From SVTX01 sp045132775 (GTDB lineage: Bacteria > Bacillota > Clostridia > Oscillospirales > CAG-272), in NCBI GenBank assembly GCA_045132775.1, contig JBGUSX010000143.1:1-64000 (forward strand): a DNA stretch of 64,000 nt. The letters run 5' to 3'. A model generated the notes under the pieces. That model had not been told where the DNA came from, did no database searches, and was given only the letters and a program-made list of their open reading frames with translations. Below, one piece after another: positions 51,193 to 60,042 of the stretch; position 1 is the stretch's first letter; every line of letters starts with the position of its first letter. Made by a program: the position numbers and the translations under genes.

Positions 51193-52746
51193 CTAAACGA
51201 TCTCAAGCAACGTATATGCTCGTGACTTCGCAAATGTGACTCTCACCTTGTTACTATTAGCAGTAGCTTTGATGTCTGAATTGGAAATAATAGCTTTGAC
51301 TGTTTCAATATTTTCACCAATATCAAACAAAAAAGTATCGTTTTCAGTCAGCTCTCTGAAGAGAAGAAGATAGGACTTCTCTTTTCCCTTTATTTTGAAT
51401 CCGGTAAAGCTTCTGCCGTCAGGACGCATACCAATCGGAGAAACATCCGCATCAGCTATTTCCCCTCTGATTTTTCTCCATACCTTCATAATATGTTTAA
51501 GCTCCCCTCTGCGCTCCTCGGCTAAAAACTGAAGCTCCATCCAGAAAAGCGGATTTGAAAGCATAACAGAGGCAAATAGATAATCCATACCGTAATGTGA
51601 AGGAGCAAAGACATCGTTTTCATCATAGCATTCTTTGAAGAGATCGGGATTAACAAGCTCAAACTGGAAACGCGTCGAAGGAAGATACTTGGAAAATCCC
51701 CAAAGGCTCCGAAGCACTCTGTAAGGATAAGCATTCACGCTCTTTGTGTATCTGTTTTCAACGAAAATGCTGCCGTATTCTTTGCCGCAAAGATAGTTGA
51801 TCCTCTTGTCACGTGTTACGTCAAGCTGAACCGCAACGTCGTCTCCAAAGGAATAAACGGCTTTTAAAAGCTTAAGAAACTGCTCCTGATTTTCCTTTGA
51901 TTCGATCCAATACATATCAAGCTTGAAGAATCGGACTCCCCACTCATCGTAAGCCTTTTTGAGTACGGAAATATCTCTGTCAATAAGAGCGTAATTATCT
52001 TCACTGTCGGGAGCAAACCAAATACCGAGCTTCAGTCCCGCATCCTTTGCCGCTCGTGTGATCTCGATCATACCGCCCGGAAACTTCTCCTTGCCGTATT
52101 CCCCAAAATCGCCTCTGAATCGGCGCATTCCCTTTTCGTTCTTAATAGCGGGATCGTATGTGTTTCCCGTCTGCCAACCGTCGTCTATCTGCACGATGTC
52201 AACTCCGATATCCTTTGCAGCCTCGATCTCTTTTAAAACAAAGTCGCGGCAGATACGTGAATATCCGTTCCTGTCACCCCAGGTGTTCGACATTGTGCGC
52301 GGAAACTTGTTGATCATAGCAGCTTTGTAGTATGAACGGCATGTCTTTTCAATATCATCCGTCTTTGCAAAACCTATTGCGATCGCGTAGTTTTCATTTG
52401 AAAGCGAGATCATCCCCTTGTTTATATACAGCGTGCTGACAACGTAATCGGGAGTCTCGGATGCAATGAATAATGATTCTCCATTTAACAGATTGTCAAG
52501 GAAGAAAATATTTCCCACGATCGGTGCTTTGTGTCCGTTGGCAAAAACCAGGCTCTCTTTTTCATCAATAAGAGTGTCGCTGTCGTCACTGAAAGCATGG
52601 AGAGATACTGTTCTTACGCGCCAGTGATTGCCGTCGATTCTCAAAAACGGATCTCCCGAGCCAGATGGCAAATAGATAATGCTTCCCTTTTCTTCAATAC
52701 ACTTATTTACCTCAAGAAGCGTTGCTCCGCAGATTAAATTCTTCAT
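51193..52746 (-). CDS. GH36/melibiase-like glycosidase, divergent
   Basis: A 517-residue alpha-galactosidase-fold protein. QIDDGWQ (DDGW at 188-191) and FKLDMYW, with the nucleophile position Asp277, are at the right places. The usual SGGGGR and SDxxD acid/base blocks of GH36 are not seen; instead CGKEYG and FVENRYTK (330-335) occur. Catalysis and specificity may therefore differ from ordinary alpha-galactosidase. No signal peptide, so it acts in the cytosol. It overlaps the Asp-box gene by four bases. Substrate could be a galactoside, N-acetylgalactosaminide or a sialylated unit. Confidence 0.65.
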   Translation of the reverse strand: MKNLICGATLLEVNKCIEEKGSIIYLPSGSGDPFLRIDGNHWRVRTVSLHAFSDDSDTLIDEKESLVFANGHKAPIVGNIFFLDNLLNGESLFIASETPDYVVSTLYINKGMISLSNENYAIAIGFAKTDDIEKTCRSYYKAAMINKFPRTMSNTWGDRNGYSRICRDFVLKEIEAAKDIGVDIVQIDDGWQTGNTYDPAIKNEKGMRRFRGDFGEYGKEKFPGGMIEITRAAKDAGLKLGIWFAPDSEDNYALIDRDISVLKKAYDEWGVRFFKLDMYWIESKENQEQFLKLLKAVYSFGDDVAVQLDVTRDKRINYLCGKEYGSIFVENRYTKSVNAYPYRVLRSLWGFSKYLPSTRFQFELVNPDLFKECYDENDVFAPSHYGMDYLFASVMLSNPLFWMELQFLAEERRGELKHIMKVWRKIRGEIADADVSPIGMRPDGRSFTGFKIKGKEKSYLLLFRELTENDTFLFDIGENIETVKAIISNSDIKATANSNKVRVTFAKSRAYTLLEIV

Positions 52747-53837
52747 ATTTCATCAAGACTCCATTTTGTATACAGTAGTGATCTGAACGGATCGTCATTT
52801 TTCGCGCTCTGATAATAGACGGTTATCAAAGAGCCGTCATCAAGCTCAACGGTCGAGGGATAGCCAAGATCACCGTGAGTGGCATCGTCGCGCAGAACCA
52901 CCTCTTTATCAAAGGTTTCTCCACCGTCAAAGCTTATAAAAGCCCTCTGACCGAACGGTGCCTTTCTTCTGCCGTAAGAAAGGATAACGGCACCCGAGGA
53001 ATGAAGCAGAAAATGAGGCGGCGCACCGCAGTTTCCAAGGGGCTTTACTTCACTCCAGCTTTTTCCTCCGTCGAGGGAATGGCATATATGTACCGTAATG
53101 CCGTCACCCTCCTGAACCCTTATTCCGCAAAGGATCTTCCCATTTTCGAGTTCAACGGTGTGAGGCTCCGTGAAGGCATAACCGGGATATCCCGCAGTGT
53201 CCTTAACGACCGACAGAAATTCCCATGAATGCCCACCGTCTCGGCTTTCATAAGCAAGAATGTCACCTTTTTCACCTTCAATACCCGAATAGAACTCCTT
53301 ACCAACGTAAAGAAGTTTGCCGTCACGGAGCTTGATAGGACCGTGTGGCGCAGAGATCGGAAGCTTTATCGCCTTTCCCCACGTGCGTCCTCCATCATTT
53401 GAAAGACGAACAAACGACCCGTAAATATTGCGTTCCTCAGGCATTTTTTTTAGATACTCGATCGTGCCCATATAAAGATCCCAATGAAGCTCTACGTACA
53501 CACTGTCTGCCACGTGATTAGCGTGTGCTTCTGCATTGTCAATATAAAAGCTTTTCGGATGATTGAAATAAGTCATAAGAAGTTTGCCGTCTCCAAGCGA
53601 GAGGATACCCGCGTCTCTGTCATCGAGCGCGGTATCATTGATAACAGCGGGACAGGACCATGTCTCGCCGCCGTCATCGCTTGTAAAAAGATAATTCTTG
53701 CCAAACGGACAAATGTGGCTTATCCTATGCCCCGAGCAAGCCGCATACAGAATACCGTTTTCATCACGGCAGACCGTAGGCCAACCTATATACTTGAATA
53801 TTTCGTTTTCTCCCCTGTAAATTATTCCGTTTTTCAT
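52743..53837 (-). CDS. Asp-box protein of the sialidase superfamily
   Basis: Five Asp-boxes are visible: SDDGGETW (53-60), SNDGGRTW (146-153), SRDGGHSW (198-205), SLDGGKSW (254-261) and SFDGGETF (302-309), indicating a six-bladed propeller. In true sialidases an R-I-P motif supplies the first active-site arginine; here IGWP occupies that place. It may be a different exo-glycosidase or a non-catalytic sensor. No signal peptide: it is cytosolic. It is the first gene of the three-gene minus strand unit and divergent from the AraC regulator. Confidence 0.7.
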   Translation of the reverse strand: MKNGIIYRGENEIFKYIGWPTVCRDENGILYAACSGHRISHICPFGKNYLFTSDDGGETWSCPAVINDTALDDRDAGILSLGDGKLLMTYFNHPKSFYIDNAEAHANHVADSVYVELHWDLYMGTIEYLKKMPEERNIYGSFVRLSNDGGRTWGKAIKLPISAPHGPIKLRDGKLLYVGKEFYSGIEGEKGDILAYESRDGGHSWEFLSVVKDTAGYPGYAFTEPHTVELENGKILCGIRVQEGDGITVHICHSLDGGKSWSEVKPLGNCGAPPHFLLHSSGAVILSYGRRKAPFGQRAFISFDGGETFDKEVVLRDDATHGDLGYPSTVELDDGSLITVYYQSAKNDDPFRSLLYTKWSLDEI

Positions 53838-53905
53838 GTGTTATCCGTTCCTTTCGAATTATGGATGAATCATTGGGGTATGTTGCTCTCAATATTTCCG
53901 TATTC

Positions 53906-53934
53906 ATTTTAATACATTCTTTTTAAAAAATCAA
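53906..53934 (-). promoter_or_regulatory. Likely promoter of the Asp-box/GH36/lyase operon
   Basis: On the minus strand TTGATT (53934-53929), 17 nt, TAAAAT (53911-53906). It lies in the 220-nt divergent region before the AraC gene, where that regulator would be expected to bind. Confidence 0.5.
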
Positions 53935-54057
53935 TACAAAAACGAGACTAAAAACAGGACACGTGGCTCATTTTTGAATTTTTGTTCAAAACTCTATTGA
54001 TTTTAATCTGCCGGTATGATAGAATGGATTTACACCTTGAATATGGAGGATAGATCC

Positions 54058-54927
54058 ATGGCTCTGTCAAAAAAGCCGTATTTTGTTGAAACGGTAGTAA
54101 ATGTTGAAAACATAAAGCTCCGCGTATGTGTTGATGAGAACATAAACGCAGTCGGAGAGGAATGTATTGCCCTACCGCATAATCATTCACTGTATGAGAT
54201 AAGATATTACGCTTTGGGAAGCGGTGAGATAGTTATTGGTGAAAGATGTGTACCAATAGCACCTGGTGAGCTGTATTTGATCCACCCCAACGAATATCAC
54301 CACCAGGATAAAGTTGATCTTGAGAGCGGAATATCCCAATTCAGTCTTCGTTTTATCCCGGTTTTGCCATCGGATAATTCTCCGGCAGTCCAGAAGCGCG
54401 CGTACAAAAGACTTTGCGACGTTCTTGCATCTATGCATCACATTGGTGACCCGAGTCTTGAGCTGCTTCCCTATTTTGAAAAGCTTGCCATAGAAATAAG
54501 AGAACGAAGATACGGACACGTTGGATGCACGACAGCATTGCTTACCTTTATAATGACAGAGATCCTGCGCCGATCGTGTCTTGACGACAGAAAACACGGA
54601 ATGGCGCATACAGGTGATTTTGTGCTTGAGACAGATGCATTCTTTTCGTCAGAATATATGAATAAGATATCGCTCGAGGATTATGCCAAGCAGCTCAATA
54701 TCTCAACACGGCAGGCGTCCAGAGTTATACGTAAAAACTTTGGAATGAGCTTTGTCGAAAAGCTCACGGAAACACGCATAGAACAAGCAAAGGTCGCACT
54801 GACGCAAACAAAAAAGCCTCTTGCAGAAATAGCCTCATCCTGCGGATTTCAAAGCTACGGATATTTTATTACCACGTTCAGATCAAAAACAGGAATAACC
54901 CCCGCACAGTACAGAAAAACAAAATAA
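54058..54927 (+). CDS. AraC-family transcriptional regulator
   Basis: The ATG at 54058 follows GGAGGA by seven bases. The N-terminal part (about residues 20-110) is a cupin-like sensor: LPHNHSLYEIRYYALGSG and LIHPNEYHH. The C-terminal 95 residues hold two helix-turn-helix motifs (YAKQLNISTRQASRVIRKNFG and IASSCGFQSYGYFITTFR). The 289-residue length is typical of AraC sugar regulators. Divergent to the Asp-box gene, so it probably controls that operon. Confidence 0.9.
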   Translation: MALSKKPYFVETVVNVENIKLRVCVDENINAVGEECIALPHNHSLYEIRYYALGSGEIVIGERCVPIAPGELYLIHPNEYHHQDKVDLESGISQFSLRFIPVLPSDNSPAVQKRAYKRLCDVLASMHHIGDPSLELLPYFEKLAIEIRERRYGHVGCTTALLTFIMTEILRRSCLDDRKHGMAHTGDFVLETDAFFSSEYMNKISLEDYAKQLNISTRQASRVIRKNFGMSFVEKLTETRIEQAKVALTQTKKPLAEIASSCGFQSYGYFITTFRSKTGITPAQYRKTK

Positions 54928-54930
54928 AAA

Positions 54931-54965
54931 ACCGTCCGCCAAAGCCTGAAGCCTCAGCGGACGGT
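54931..54965. terminator. Terminator between AraC and asparaginase genes
   Basis: ACCGTCCGC (54931-54939) pairs with GCGGACGGT (54957-54965) over a 17-nt loop. On the minus strand it is followed by TTTTTATTTTG, and the + side has weak T content. Confidence 0.8.
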
Positions 54966-54970
54966 ACTTA

Positions 54971-55957
54971 TTATATTATGTCATTTCCAACGGGTGTATA
55001 GAACAGCTTTGCAAACTCAGCCGCACTCTTGCATTGCGGAAGCGCCCACATGACCTTTGCAACAACCGTCTCGGTGGTCATGTCGTAAGCCTCGGGAAGC
55101 TCGTATTTCTGCTTTATTCGCAGACCGACCTGGTAAACACCCATATCACTTCCCTCGTGCGGTACCTGTGTTGTGATTACAATGCGAACGCCCTTTTTGA
55201 TAAGTGTTTCTATCTTCTCAACGAACTCATCATTATCGTAATAAGGCAGACCTCCAACACCAAAGCTCTCTATGATAACCGCGTGATATCTGTCTGCAAT
55301 AAAGTCGAAAATATCGGCACTCATTCCGGGAATAAGCTTAACAACGATGACCGAGGAATCGATCTCGTCGAAGAATATAGGCTCGCCCTCAATTTTCTCG
55401 CGAATAAAGTATTTTACCGAACCGCGAATAAAACCGATCTCGGGATAGTCAATGCTTGAAAAAGCATTAAAGCTCTTTGTTCTCGTCTTTCTTGCACGTG
55501 TTGCGGCAATGATCTTGTCACCGAAAACGATATGAACACCGCAAGCTGAGTCGTCAGCTGCATACATAAACGCATCGGAAAGATTTTCGCGCGCATCGGT
55601 GTCACGCTTCTCTATCGGTATCTGCGCACCGGTCAGAACGATAGGCTTTCTGCTGTTCTGTATAAGGTAATGAAGCATAGCCGCGGCATAAGCCATCGTG
55701 TCCGTACCGTGAGTGATGACGAAACCGTCGTACTCGTCATAGACCTTGCGAATATATCTTGCAATCTCAAGCCAAAACTCAGGCCTCATATTCGTACTGT
55801 CAAGGCTGTAAAGCTGTACAGTTGAAATACGGCAGATATTGACTATCTCGGGGACGTGAGAGATAAGCTCCTCGCTCGTCAGTGCAGGCGCAAGACCGTT
55901 TTCGCCTTCAGCACTGGCAATAGTGCCTCCCGTAGTAATTAAAAGAATGTGTTTCAT
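54971..55957 (-). CDS. ansA: L-asparaginase, type I
   Basis: It hydrolyses L-asparagine to aspartate and ammonia. The two catalytic threonine blocks are TTGGTIAS and VITHGTDTMAYAAAML. The 328-residue length and absence of a signal peptide fit the cytosolic type I (AnsA) form. It follows the 2H phosphoesterase gene by 12 nt and ends the operon. AGGAGC precedes the ATG. Confidence 0.92.
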   Translation of the reverse strand: MKHILLITTGGTIASAEGENGLAPALTSEELISHVPEIVNICRISTVQLYSLDSTNMRPEFWLEIARYIRKVYDEYDGFVITHGTDTMAYAAAMLHYLIQNSRKPIVLTGAQIPIEKRDTDARENLSDAFMYAADDSACGVHIVFGDKIIAATRARKTRTKSFNAFSSIDYPEIGFIRGSVKYFIREKIEGEPIFFDEIDSSVIVVKLIPGMSADIFDFIADRYHAVIIESFGVGGLPYYDNDEFVEKIETLIKKGVRIVITTQVPHEGSDMGVYQVGLRIKQKYELPEAYDMTTETVVAKVMWALPQCKSAAEFAKLFYTPVGNDII

Positions 55958-55969
55958 ATAGCTCCTGTT

Positions 55970-56467
55970 CTAAAAATCGATTCTGAGCTTTTTCTCCGGT
56001 GGGAAAAACTCCCCAAGCTCAATTCCAACTATTCGGGCTTTTATCGGAAATTCAAGCCTCGGCGCGATTGCTTCTGCTTGTCCCACCTCGTTCTCATTTC
56101 CGCAGAAAAGCGTTGCGTGAGGCACCCATTCATATCCGTTTGCATAATCACGTTCAAAGCTCTTTCGTAAAACGATAAGCTCGTCTGTGATCTCTGGTTC
56201 TATAAAAAAGACCTTATGCCCAAAATTATTGTATCCCGTAAGATAGATGTCAAACGGTTTTGAGGCTGTTGTAACTCGTTTTATTGCTTCTGTCACTTGC
56301 TCCAGATCATCAACGGGAAAGCTCCCGAGAGTCAGATGAAACGGAATACCCATAGTCTGCGTGCCTAAGGATATGTTATCGATAAGATAATTCTGCACCG
56401 ACGAAAGCAAAAGCTGTGTTTCGGTATCAAAGACCGCCATAACGGTCAAAAATTTCTTTTCGCTCAT
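55970..56467 (-). CDS. 2'-5' RNA ligase-family 2H phosphoesterase
   Basis: A 165-residue protein with the two HxT motifs of the 2H superfamily: FHLTLGSF (His44) and PHATLFCG (His116). These act on cyclic or 2'-phosphoester substrates such as 1",2" cyclic phosphates or 2'-5' RNA. Here the substrate is unknown. It overlaps the SDR gene start region by four bases, indicating coupling. Confidence 0.82.
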   Translation of the reverse strand: MSEKKFLTVMAVFDTETQLLLSSVQNYLIDNISLGTQTMGIPFHLTLGSFPVDDLEQVTEAIKRVTTASKPFDIYLTGYNNFGHKVFFIEPEITDELIVLRKSFERDYANGYEWVPHATLFCGNENEVGQAEAIAPRLEFPIKARIVGIELGEFFPPEKKLRIDF

Positions 56468-57180
56468 ATACCGAAACCGCCGTCAACTCCAATAACCTGC
56501 GCGGTGATAAAGGAAGCCTTTTCACTTGCAAGGAAATAAACAAGCTCCGCAACCTCGGCAGGATCGCCTATTCTGTAAAGCGGTGTCTGTTCGCAAAGCT
56601 CGGCAATGTCGTCATCGTCGTAGCAAGCGTTCATATCGGTGTCAATAACACCCGGCTCAACGCAGTTGACTCGTACACCCGAAGGTCCGAGCTCCTTTGC
56701 CATAGATAACGTCAGCCCTCGCATACCCGCCTTTGATGCAGAATACCCTACCTCACAGGAGGCACCGCATCTGCCCCAGACCGAGCCAATATTAACGATA
56801 GCACCCGACTGCTGTCTGACAAAATCGTGAGAAGCGGCGCGTGACATATAAAAAGCGCTTGAGAGGTTGGTGTTGATCACCCTCATCCATTCGTCATCGC
56901 TCATATCAGTGACAAGTCCCGACGAGCTTACCCCCGCATTATTTACCAAAATATCAATGCCGCCGAGATATTCGACAGCCTTGTTGTATGCCCATTCAGA
57001 CTCCTCGGGGTCTGAAAGATCAGCCTTTATGGCATAAGCCCCCGTCGCGTCGGCGCATTCCTGCGCGGCATCATCGTTTGAGCAATAGATGAATGCAACC
57101 GCACAATCATTTTCTGTGAAAAGCTCAACGCAAGCGCGACCTATACCGCGCGAGCCACCGGTAATAATAACCTTCTTCAT
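56464..57180 (-). CDS. Short-chain dehydrogenase/reductase, FabG-like
   Basis: A Rossmann-fold oxidoreductase. The NAD(P) loop GGSRGIGRA, DILVNNAGVSSSG, and the catalytic Ser/Tyr/Lys with YSASKAG are in the correct order, and the C-terminal FITAQVIGVDGGF is typical of FabG-type SDRs. The 238-residue length is normal. It could be 3-oxoacyl-ACP reductase or a specialised relative. It is the first gene of the three-gene minus strand unit with the 2H protein and the asparaginase. Confidence 0.85.
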   Translation of the reverse strand: MKKVIITGGSRGIGRACVELFTENDCAVAFIYCSNDDAAQECADATGAYAIKADLSDPEESEWAYNKAVEYLGGIDILVNNAGVSSSGLVTDMSDDEWMRVINTNLSSAFYMSRAASHDFVRQQSGAIVNIGSVWGRCGASCEVGYSASKAGMRGLTLSMAKELGPSGVRVNCVEPGVIDTDMNACYDDDDIAELCEQTPLYRIGDPAEVAELVYFLASEKASFITAQVIGVDGGFGI

Positions 57181-57285
57181 TTGTCGTCCTCTTTTACGTT
57201 TACATAAATTTGGTGCTCTATGTGCTAATTATAACATTATCGAATACATTTTTCAATAATATTTTCAATTTTTTCCTCAAAAGCC

Positions 57286-57314
57286 TTGAAAAAGAATAAA
57301 AAATAATGTATAAT
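57286..57314 (+). promoter_or_regulatory. rhaA promoter
   Basis: TTGAAA (57286-57291), 17 nt, TATAAT (57309-57314). Upstream, at about 57225-57240, ATTATAACATTATCG resembles the repeat unit found before rhaB. Confidence 0.8.
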
Positions 57315-57352
57315 TACTGTGTTTGAAATAAAAAAATTTTTTGGAGGACAAA

Positions 57353-58603
57353 ATGGCAAACGCAAGATACGAATCCGCAAAGGAAATATACGCAAGATAC
57401 GGCATCGACACAGAAGCTGCTATAAAGGCTCTTTCTGACATCCGCATCTCTATGCACTGCTGGCAAGCAGATGACGTTCTCGGATTTGAGGGCACAGGAG
57501 CACTCTCCGGTGGTATTCAGACCACTGGTAACTACCCCGGACGCGCAAGAACTCCCGACGAGCTCTTCGCAGATCTCGACAAGGCACTTTCGCTCATCCC
57601 CGGAACGCATAAGATAAACGTTCATGCAAACTACGCAATTGCAGAGGACGGCGAGGTTATCGACAGAGACATCATCGAGCCCCGTCACTTCAAGAGATGG
57701 GTAGAGTTTGCAAAGAAGCATAACTGCGGACTTGATTTCAACCCCACCTTCTTCTCTCACCCCAAGGCAGACGGACTTACACTCTCAAGCCCCAACGATG
57801 AGATCAGAAGCTTCTGGATCAAGCACGGTATCGCTTGCGTTAAGATCTCTGAATACTTCGCAAACGAGACAGGCTATCCCTGCGTTATGAATATCTGGAC
57901 AGGCGACGGTATGAAGGATATCCCCGGAGACAGACTCGGTCCGCGTCAGAGATACGCTGACTCTATAGATAAGATCCTCGCTTGCGGATACGACAAGAGT
58001 AAGGTATACGTAACCGTTGAGTCCAAGGTCTTCGGTATCGGTGTTGAGGCTTATACCGTTGGTAGCGCGGAGTTCTCTCTCGCTTACGCTATGACAAGAG
58101 GAATCACACCTCTTATGGATAACGGTCACTATCATCCCACCGAGGTAGTTTCCGATAAGATCCCCGCGCTCCTCGTATTCTCCGACAAGATCGCGCTCCA
58201 CATCACCCGTCCTATCCGTTGGGACTCCGACCACGTCGTAGCTTACGACGATGAGACCAGAGAGATGATGAAGGAGGTAGTTCGTTGCAATGCTCTTGAC
58301 AGAGTGTTCCTCGCAACAGACTATTTTGACGCTTCCATCAACCGCGTAGCCGCACTCGTTATCGGTATGAGAAACGTTCAGAAGGCTCTTCTCAATGCCC
58401 TTCTTACTCCCAACGAGGAGATCAAGAAGTATCAGGATGAGGGCAACTATACCATGATGCTCGCAATGCAGGAGGAGATCAAAACACTTCCTATGGGCGA
58501 CGTTTGGATGGAATTCTGCGAGAGAAACGGCGTTGCAGGCTGCTCTTGCTGGCTCAAGGAGATCGAAAAGTACGAAAAGGAAGTTCTCGCAAAGAGAGTC
58601 TGA
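57353..58603 (+). CDS. rhaA: L-rhamnose isomerase
   Basis: It converts L-rhamnose to L-rhamnulose, the step before RhaB. The 416-residue sequence carries the family blocks ISMHCWQADDVLGFE, LDFNPTFFSHPKADG, MNIWTGDGMKDIPGDR and YTVGSAEFSLAYAM, plus ALHITRPIRWDSDHVV. Metal-binding Asp and His residues are intact in these blocks. The ATG at 57353 follows GGAGG. No rhamnulose-1-phosphate aldolase is adjacent. A strong terminator follows. Confidence 0.94.
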   Translation: MANARYESAKEIYARYGIDTEAAIKALSDIRISMHCWQADDVLGFEGTGALSGGIQTTGNYPGRARTPDELFADLDKALSLIPGTHKINVHANYAIAEDGEVIDRDIIEPRHFKRWVEFAKKHNCGLDFNPTFFSHPKADGLTLSSPNDEIRSFWIKHGIACVKISEYFANETGYPCVMNIWTGDGMKDIPGDRLGPRQRYADSIDKILACGYDKSKVYVTVESKVFGIGVEAYTVGSAEFSLAYAMTRGITPLMDNGHYHPTEVVSDKIPALLVFSDKIALHITRPIRWDSDHVVAYDDETREMMKEVVRCNALDRVFLATDYFDASINRVAALVIGMRNVQKALLNALLTPNEEIKKYQDEGNYTMMLAMQEEIKTLPMGDVWMEFCERNGVAGCSCWLKEIEKYEKEVLAKRV

Positions 58604-58637
58604 TCGTTTGATACATATCAGTCACATATTAAATCAA

Positions 58638-58668
58638 GGGAACGCTTCGGCGTTCCCTTTTTTCTTTT
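58638..58668 (+). terminator. Rho-independent terminator after rhaA
   Basis: GGGAACGC-TTCG-GCGTTCCC is followed by TTTTTTCTTTT. The loop is a stable UUCG tetraloop. Confidence 0.93.
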
Positions 58669-58770
58669 AAAGAAAAACTTTATAACATTTCAGCAACAAT
58701 TCTTCAACAAAACAAAAAAGTCGGTGTTGTAAAATACACTCACAATGGAAAAATATGAAAGCAGGAAAAT

Positions 58771-59145
58771 ATGGAAAACAACACTTTTAGCTATCAGTAT
58801 TCAGCAGTCAGAAATAAGGAAGTCGAAAATATCAGAAAAAAGTATATCGTAAACGAGGAAAACAAGCTTGACAAGTTAAAAAAGCTCGATGCACGTGTTC
58901 AAATAGCAGGTGTGATAGAAAGCCTTTCTATCGGTATTATCGGTGCGCTCGTATTCGGCATCGGACTTTGCTTTGGACTCGACGTGCTCACAGGAGCAGA
59001 CTGGCTTACACTTCTCTTTGCTATCTTCGGGATTTGCTTGATGCTCCCCGCATACCCCATATATAAGCATATATCGCGAAGGACACGCAATAGACTCGCC
59101 CCCGAGATCCTTCGCCTATCCGACGAGATAATGAAATCCTGTTAA
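58771..59145 (+). CDS. Small two-helix membrane protein, paralogue 1
   Basis: Of 124 residues, a charged N-terminal segment with an NIRKKYIxxE-type motif leads to two helices (about residues 46-67 and 71-94), then PIYKHISRR and a basic tail. The following gene encodes a clear relative with the same layout (IRAQYIEKE, LKKLD versus LRDLD, and PIYK). No family recognised. It begins the cluster with the ABC modules. The AGGAAAAT before the ATG is a moderate site. Confidence 0.65.
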   Translation: MENNTFSYQYSAVRNKEVENIRKKYIVNEENKLDKLKKLDARVQIAGVIESLSIGIIGALVFGIGLCFGLDVLTGADWLTLLFAIFGICLMLPAYPIYKHISRRTRNRLAPEILRLSDEIMKSC

Positions 59146-59217
59146 AGCCGAGATAACAATTTAATAAGACCACAACAATCAAACAAAAATACAACAATAA
59201 TAGTGAGGTAAGAAATT

Positions 59218-59580
59218 ATGAACCAGAACGATCAGCTTAAAGCACAGAAGATTCGCGCACAGTACATTGAAAAAGAGACCACCGATCTTGACACACTTCG
59301 AGATCTAGACAAAAAGGTAAGACACCCTGCAGCAGCTTTTTCTTACGTTTTTGGCAGTATTTCAGCAGTAATAATGGGTGCGGGAATGAGCCTTGTAATG
59401 ACAGATATCGGTACCTTTCTCGGTCTGACCGACACTATGATCCCGGGCATCGCTATAGGCATCGTTGGAATGTTCTTGGCGCTTGTTAATTACCCCATCT
59501 ATAAAGGCATCCTTAACAGCAGAAAAAAGAAATATGGTTCTAAAATACTTAATCTCTGTGATAAAATTAACGAAAAATAA
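59218..59580 (+). CDS. Small two-helix membrane protein, paralogue 2
   Basis: The 120-residue protein has the same pattern as its upstream neighbour: IRAQYIEKETTDLDTLRDLD, two helices (about 42-63 and 71-93) and NYPIYKGILNSRKKK at the end. It looks like a tandem duplicate that has diverged. The gene pair is 72 nt apart. GAGGTAAG precedes the ATG. Function unknown; a role beside the ABC exporters is suggested by position. Confidence 0.65.
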   Translation: MNQNDQLKAQKIRAQYIEKETTDLDTLRDLDKKVRHPAAAFSYVFGSISAVIMGAGMSLVMTDIGTFLGLTDTMIPGIAIGIVGMFLALVNYPIYKGILNSRKKKYGSKILNLCDKINEK

Positions 59581-59598
59581 TAAAGAGGAGAACATAAA

Positions 59599-59964
59599 AT
59601 GGCAGAGAAGAAAAACAAAAAGCCGCTTATAATAGCGGGAATAGGTGCAGGAGTTACCGCGGCAGCAGTTGGACTCGTCGCAGCATTCAAGAGCATGAAA
59701 GAAAGCGCAAAAGCACAGCACGAGGTAGATAAAGCGGAATTTGCCGCTGTAAAAGCAGAAGCAAAAGCAAGTTTTGAAGAAAACAGAGGTCGTAATACAT
59801 TCAAAAAGGCAAAAGCTGATGCAAAGAAGACCTGGGATGAGGCACACCTCTCTCCTTCCAAGAGATCAGAAAAAATGCAGAAGGAACGCGATGCAAAAAA
59901 GGCAGCAGCTGAAGCCAGAACCAAATCCGCCCAAGCTCGCTACGAGGCAGTAAAGAAAAAATAA
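59599..59964 (+). CDS. Lys/Ala-rich membrane-anchored protein
   Basis: Following a basic head, one Gly/Ala-rich helix (about residues 9-27: IIAGIGAGVTAAAVG) may insert in the membrane, and then 90 residues of Lys/Ala/Glu-rich sequence form a probable long coiled helix. This recalls YtxH-like envelope proteins, but no firm match. GAGGAG precedes the ATG and the gene is 18 nt after paralogue 2. It is likely a member of the ABC cluster's transcript. Confidence 0.65.
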   Translation: MAEKKNKKPLIIAGIGAGVTAAAVGLVAAFKSMKESAKAQHEVDKAEFAAVKAEAKASFEENRGRNTFKKAKADAKKTWDEAHLSPSKRSEKMQKERDAKKAAAEARTKSAQARYEAVKKK

Positions 59965-60042
59965 GCAATAATACAACATAAGCGAGGCGCAGAATGCGGC
60001 TCGCTCGTGTTGCGTTATCTATAGACTAAAAAGGAGTAAAAA

